Positions 6,266-8,968 of a stretch of DNA of 8,968 nt are shown piece by piece; position 1 is the stretch's first letter; the number at the start of each line of letters is the position of its first letter. The DNA is from Longimicrobium sp. Lineage in GTDB: Bacteria > Gemmatimonadota > Gemmatimonadetes > Longimicrobiales > Longimicrobiaceae. Where the stretch lies: positions 1 to 8,968 of the forward strand of contig JAUJMI010000079.1 of NCBI GenBank assembly GCA_030446945.1, read 5' to 3'. The notes below the pieces were generated by a model. The model was given only the letters and a program-made list of their open reading frames with translations. It was not told the origin of the DNA and made no database searches. Made by a program: the position numbers and the translations under genes.

Positions 6266-6838
6266 GTGGCGGGGCTCAAGGTGATCGTGGGGCTGGGGAA
6301 CCCGGGGAAGGAGTACGCCCTTACGCGGCACAACGTGGGGTGGTGGCTCGTGGACGCCCTGGCCGATTCGTGGGGGCTCGGCCGCTTCCGGCTGGACAAG
6401 AACGCGGCGGTGGCGCAGGGGCGGCTGGAGCCGCACGCCGTGCGCCTGATCAAGCCGCAGACGTACATGAACCGCAGCGGGGCGGCGCTGGGGCCCATCG
6501 CGCGGATGAACGCCGTCGACGTCACGCGCGACCTGCTGGTGATCGTGGATGACGTGGCGCTGGAGCCGGGCGTGATCCGCTTCCGCGCCACCGGCTCCCC
6601 CGGCGGGCACAACGGGCTCAAGTCGGTGGAGCAGGCGCTCGGCACAAAGGACTATCCCCGGCTGCGCATCGGCGTGGGCGCCAAGCCCCCGGCGATGGAC
6701 CTGGCGAACTGGGTGCTCTCGCCCCCGCCGCGCGCGGCGCGCCAGGCGATCCTGGACCGCTTCCCCGACCTGGTAGACGGGGTGCGGACGTGGATGGACG
6801 AGGGGGTGGAGGCCGCGATGAACCGCTACAACGGCTGA
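6266..6838 (+). CDS. pth: Peptidyl-tRNA hydrolase
   Basis: This 190-aa enzyme cleaves the ester bond of peptidyl-tRNAs that drop off the ribosome, recycling tRNA; it is a soluble bacterial Pth. All key residues are present: N12 in GLGNPG, catalytic H22 in TRHNVG, N69 in KPQTYMNRSG, D96 in VIVDDVAL and N116 in GSPGGHNGL, equivalent to E. coli N10, H20, N68, D93 and N114. The length is close to E. coli (194 aa). I chose the GTG at 6266 because VAGLKVIVGLGNPG gives the normal short N-terminus and GGAG (6254-6257) lies 8 nt upstream. The longer frame starting at 6233 would begin within the repeat element. The rplY-pth gap of 107 nt is mostly that inverted repeat. Cotranscription from prs is plausible, but no promoter was found in the gap. 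Confidence 0.96.
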   Translation: MAGLKVIVGLGNPGKEYALTRHNVGWWLVDALADSWGLGRFRLDKNAAVAQGRLEPHAVRLIKPQTYMNRSGAALGPIARMNAVDVTRDLLVIVDDVALEPGVIRFRATGSPGGHNGLKSVEQALGTKDYPRLRIGVGAKPPAMDLANWVLSPPPRAARQAILDRFPDLVDGVRTWMDEGVEAAMNRYNG

Positions 6839-6917
6839 TCCGCTCCCGCGGGAACGCTCCATGCCTCACCGGGCCTCGCGCGGCCCGTATCCACCCAACC
6901 CCATCCCCCGAGATCTC

Positions 6918-8968
6918 GTGTCGCTGACGGCGTTCACCGCATGGACCGGCTGGCCCCTGGGTGTGCTGGGGCTCCTGCTGGCGCTGGGTGCTTTCTCGTA
7001 CGTGCGCCGGCAGCCCGCCGGCAACGAGGCGATGCGCGACTGGGCCGGCCAGATCCAGCACGGCGCCAACGCCTTCCTCCGCCGCCAGTCGGTGGTGCTG
7101 GCGGGGTTCGTGGCCGTGGCCGCGCTGCTGCTGTGGCCCACGGCGTCGCTCGCCACGGCGGGCGCCTTCGCGCTGGGGGCGGCCACGGGGCTGGCGGTGG
7201 GGTGGGCGTCGGTGCTCGCAGCCACGCGCACCAACGTGCGCACCGCCGAGGCCGCGCGCGTGGCCGGCGAGGGCTCTGCGCTGCGGGTGGCGTTCGGCGG
7301 GGCATCGGTGGCGGGGCTGACCGTGGCGGCGCTCGCGCTGGTGGGGGTGGGCGCGCTCTACTTCGCCCTCATCTACGTGCAGGGCGTCTACCTACCCGAG
7401 GAGTTCGCGCGCTTCGGCGAGATCCTGGCCGGCTACGCGCTGGGGGCCTCCTCCATCGCCCTCTTCGCGCGCATGGGGGCCGGGATCTTCACCAAGTCCG
7501 CCGACGTGGGCGCGGACCTGGTGGGGAAGACGGAGGCCGGGATCCCCGAGGACGACCCGCGCAACCCCGCCACCGTGGCCGACAACGTGGGCGACTGCGT
7601 GGGCGACACGGCGGGCATGGGCGTGGACCTGATGGAGTCGTACGTCGGCGCCATCGTGGCCACGGTGGCGCTGGGCGCGTACAGCCCCGCCTACGCCAAC
7701 AACCGCATCGAAGCCGTCGCGCTGCCGCTGATCCTGGCGGCGGCGGGGTTCCTGGCGTCGGTGCTGGGCCTGGTGGGGGTGCGGCTGATGAAGGACACGC
7801 GCCCCGTGCTGGCCATGCGCGTCGCCATGCTCGGCGCCGGCGCCATCTTCCTGGTGGCGGCCTTTATCGTCGTGAGCCTGCTGGGGCTGGACCTGGAGGA
7901 CCCCGCGCGCGGCGCGTACAGCCGCTTCGGACCCTTCTGGGCGATCCTTGCCGGCGTCGTCGCGACGGTGGCGATCGCCGCGGCGACGGACTTCTACACC
8001 ACCTCGCCCCCCATCCGGCGCATCGCCGAGGCGGCGCGCGGCGGCGCTGCGACGGCAATCCTCATGGGTCTGGCGATCGGGATGGAATCGACGGCGATCC
8101 CCCTCCTCCTGATCGCTCTGGCGACGTGGGTGGCACACGAGGCGGCGGGGCTGTACGGCATCGGCATCGCGGCGGTGGGGATGCTGGCGACGGTGGGCGT
8201 CTCGATCACCCTGAACGCCTTCGCCGCGATCTCGGACACGGCGGGCGGCATCGCGCGCATGAGCCATCTGGGTAGCGAGACGCGCCGCGTCACCCTGACG
8301 CTCAAGGCCGCGGGGAGCTCCGCCGCGGCCGGCGGCAAGGGCGTGGCCATCGGCGCGGCTGCCCTCACCTCGCTCGCCCTCTTCTCCGCCTATGCCTCGG
8401 CGGTGCGGCTGGAGTCGATCGACCTGATCCACCCCTTCGTCCTGCTGGGGTTGCTGCTCGGCGGGGGCGTGCCCTTTTTCGTGGGCGCGCTCACTCTGGC
8501 CGCGGTCGGTCGCACGGCGGCCAAGGTCGCGGCAGAGTCGCGCCGCCAGTTCGCCGAGATCCCGGGGCTGATGGAGGGCACCGTCCAGCCCGACTCCGCG
8601 CGCTGCGTGGACATCGCCACGCAGGCATCGCTGCGCGAGGCGGCGGTGCCCTTCGCCATCGCCATCCTGGTGCCCGTGATCGTGGGCGCCGCGCTCGGGA
8701 CGGAGGCGCTGGGTGGCGTGCTGGTGGGCGCCACGGTGTCGGGGATCCTGCTGGCGCTCTTCATGACCAACGCGGGCGAGGCGTGGGACAACGCGCGCAA
8801 GTGGATCGAGGCGGATCCCGACACCCAACCCGGCTCCGAGCTCCACACCGTCGCCGTGCTGGGCGACACGGTCGGCGACCCGATGAAGGACGCCGCCGGA
8901 CCGTCGCTCAACATCCTGATCAAGCTGATGGCGGTGATCGCGCTGGTGCTGGCGCCCTGGTTCCTCTC
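6918..8968 (+). CDS. hppA: Membrane-bound ion-translocating pyrophosphatase (partial, C-terminus off window)
   Basis: This integral membrane enzyme hydrolyses PPi and pumps H+ and/or Na+. 683 residues are visible with no stop; the family usually ends soon after SLNILIKLM, so few residues are missing. Hydrophobic helices run throughout, as expected for a 16-helix protein. Catalytic residues equivalent to those of mung-bean H+-PPase are seen: K193, D196, D200, E211, D222, D226, D230, D440, D624, D650, D654, K657 and D658 (GDTVGDPMKDAAGPSLN). The usual TDALDA..GNTTAA segment is instead TLTLKAAGSSAAAGG (459-473), so an otherwise conserved Asn is S467; R627 replaces a lysine and C227 replaces an Asn. 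A470 and G473 at the K+-signature positions suggest a K+-dependent type, and E240 on helix 6 fits Na+-type pumps; both are inferences. The GTG at 6918 puts helix 1 near the N-terminus. An in-frame ATG at 6861 with GGGA upstream is a real alternative adding 19 residues. Confidence 0.93.
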   Translation, partial: MSLTAFTAWTGWPLGVLGLLLALGAFSYVRRQPAGNEAMRDWAGQIQHGANAFLRRQSVVLAGFVAVAALLLWPTASLATAGAFALGAATGLAVGWASVLAATRTNVRTAEAARVAGEGSALRVAFGGASVAGLTVAALALVGVGALYFALIYVQGVYLPEEFARFGEILAGYALGASSIALFARMGAGIFTKSADVGADLVGKTEAGIPEDDPRNPATVADNVGDCVGDTAGMGVDLMESYVGAIVATVALGAYSPAYANNRIEAVALPLILAAAGFLASVLGLVGVRLMKDTRPVLAMRVAMLGAGAIFLVAAFIVVSLLGLDLEDPARGAYSRFGPFWAILAGVVATVAIAAATDFYTTSPPIRRIAEAARGGAATAILMGLAIGMESTAIPLLLIALATWVAHEAAGLYGIGIAAVGMLATVGVSITLNAFAAISDTAGGIARMSHLGSETRRVTLTLKAAGSSAAAGGKGVAIGAAALTSLALFSAYASAVRLESIDLIHPFVLLGLLLGGGVPFFVGALTLAAVGRTAAKVAAESRRQFAEIPGLMEGTVQPDSARCVDIATQASLREAAVPFAIAILVPVIVGAALGTEALGGVLVGATVSGILLALFMTNAGEAWDNARKWIEADPDTQPGSELHTVAVLGDTVGDPMKDAAGPSLNILIKLMAVIALVLAPWFL

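Noticed and set aside
6941..8275. 444-residue open frame on the + strand overlapping the pyrophosphatase
   Set aside because: Its translation is Gly/Arg/Ala/His-rich with no recognisable domain. It is a frame-shifted shadow of hppA, whose own frame shows clear family motifs from 6918 to the window end.
7392..8846. 484-residue open frame on the - strand
   Set aside because: Antisense to hppA, with low-complexity His/Arg/Gly/Asp composition typical of antisense frames in high-GC genes.

Overview
The window is a high-GC housekeeping stretch with every recognisable gene on the + strand. I see no phage, IS element, CRISPR array, tRNA or rRNA. The base composition, Ala/Arg/Gly-rich proteins, protein-family flavour and AGTGC-rich intergenic repeats suggest a Gemmatimonadota bacterium, possibly Longimicrobium-like. 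That placement is an inference from resemblance, not a database result.

Layout: (1) 2-133 is the C-terminal end of an acyl-CoA dehydrogenase. (2) 134-286 is a structured leader, followed by an RNase E/G family endoribonuclease (rng, GTG start at 287). (3) Two intrinsic terminators in tandem (1900-1936 and 1956-1990) close rng. The second lies within 20 nt of the start codon of (4), an exported SxxK serine hydrolase of the beta-lactamase/PBP-like family (2010-3509). (5) A near-consensus promoter (3539-3567) drives rplU-rpmA (ribosomal proteins L21 and L27), closed by a clear terminator (4286-4320). (6) A 106-bp inverted-repeat element with an internal 8-bp tandem repeat comes next, then a promoter (4439-4468) and the conserved prs-rplY(ctc)-pth series: PRPP synthase, ribosomal protein L25/Ctc and peptidyl-tRNA hydrolase. 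A second inverted-repeat element of the same style lies between rplY and pth. (7) A membrane-bound ion-pumping pyrophosphatase (hppA) runs off the right edge. It has no stop in the window, so 683 codons are visible and only a short C-terminus should be missing.

Most genes serve translation and RNA metabolism: rRNA/mRNA processing (Rng), large-subunit proteins (L21, L27, L25) and recycling of peptidyl-tRNA (Pth). Prs makes PRPP for nucleotide, His and Trp synthesis. The pyrophosphatase hydrolyses PPi released by such biosynthesis and stores the energy as an ion gradient. The serine hydrolase is the one accessory gene. It sits between rng and rplU-rpmA, which are neighbours in many bacteria, and is fenced off by the tandem terminators upstream and the rplU promoter downstream.

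I do not see a wholly new system here. The points that most merit a second look are: loss of several near-invariant residues in one active-site segment of the pyrophosphatase while the rest of its catalytic residues are kept; the paired AGTGC-type hairpin repeats in front of prs and pth; the tandem terminators filling the serine hydrolase leader; and the hairpin-rich rng leader.
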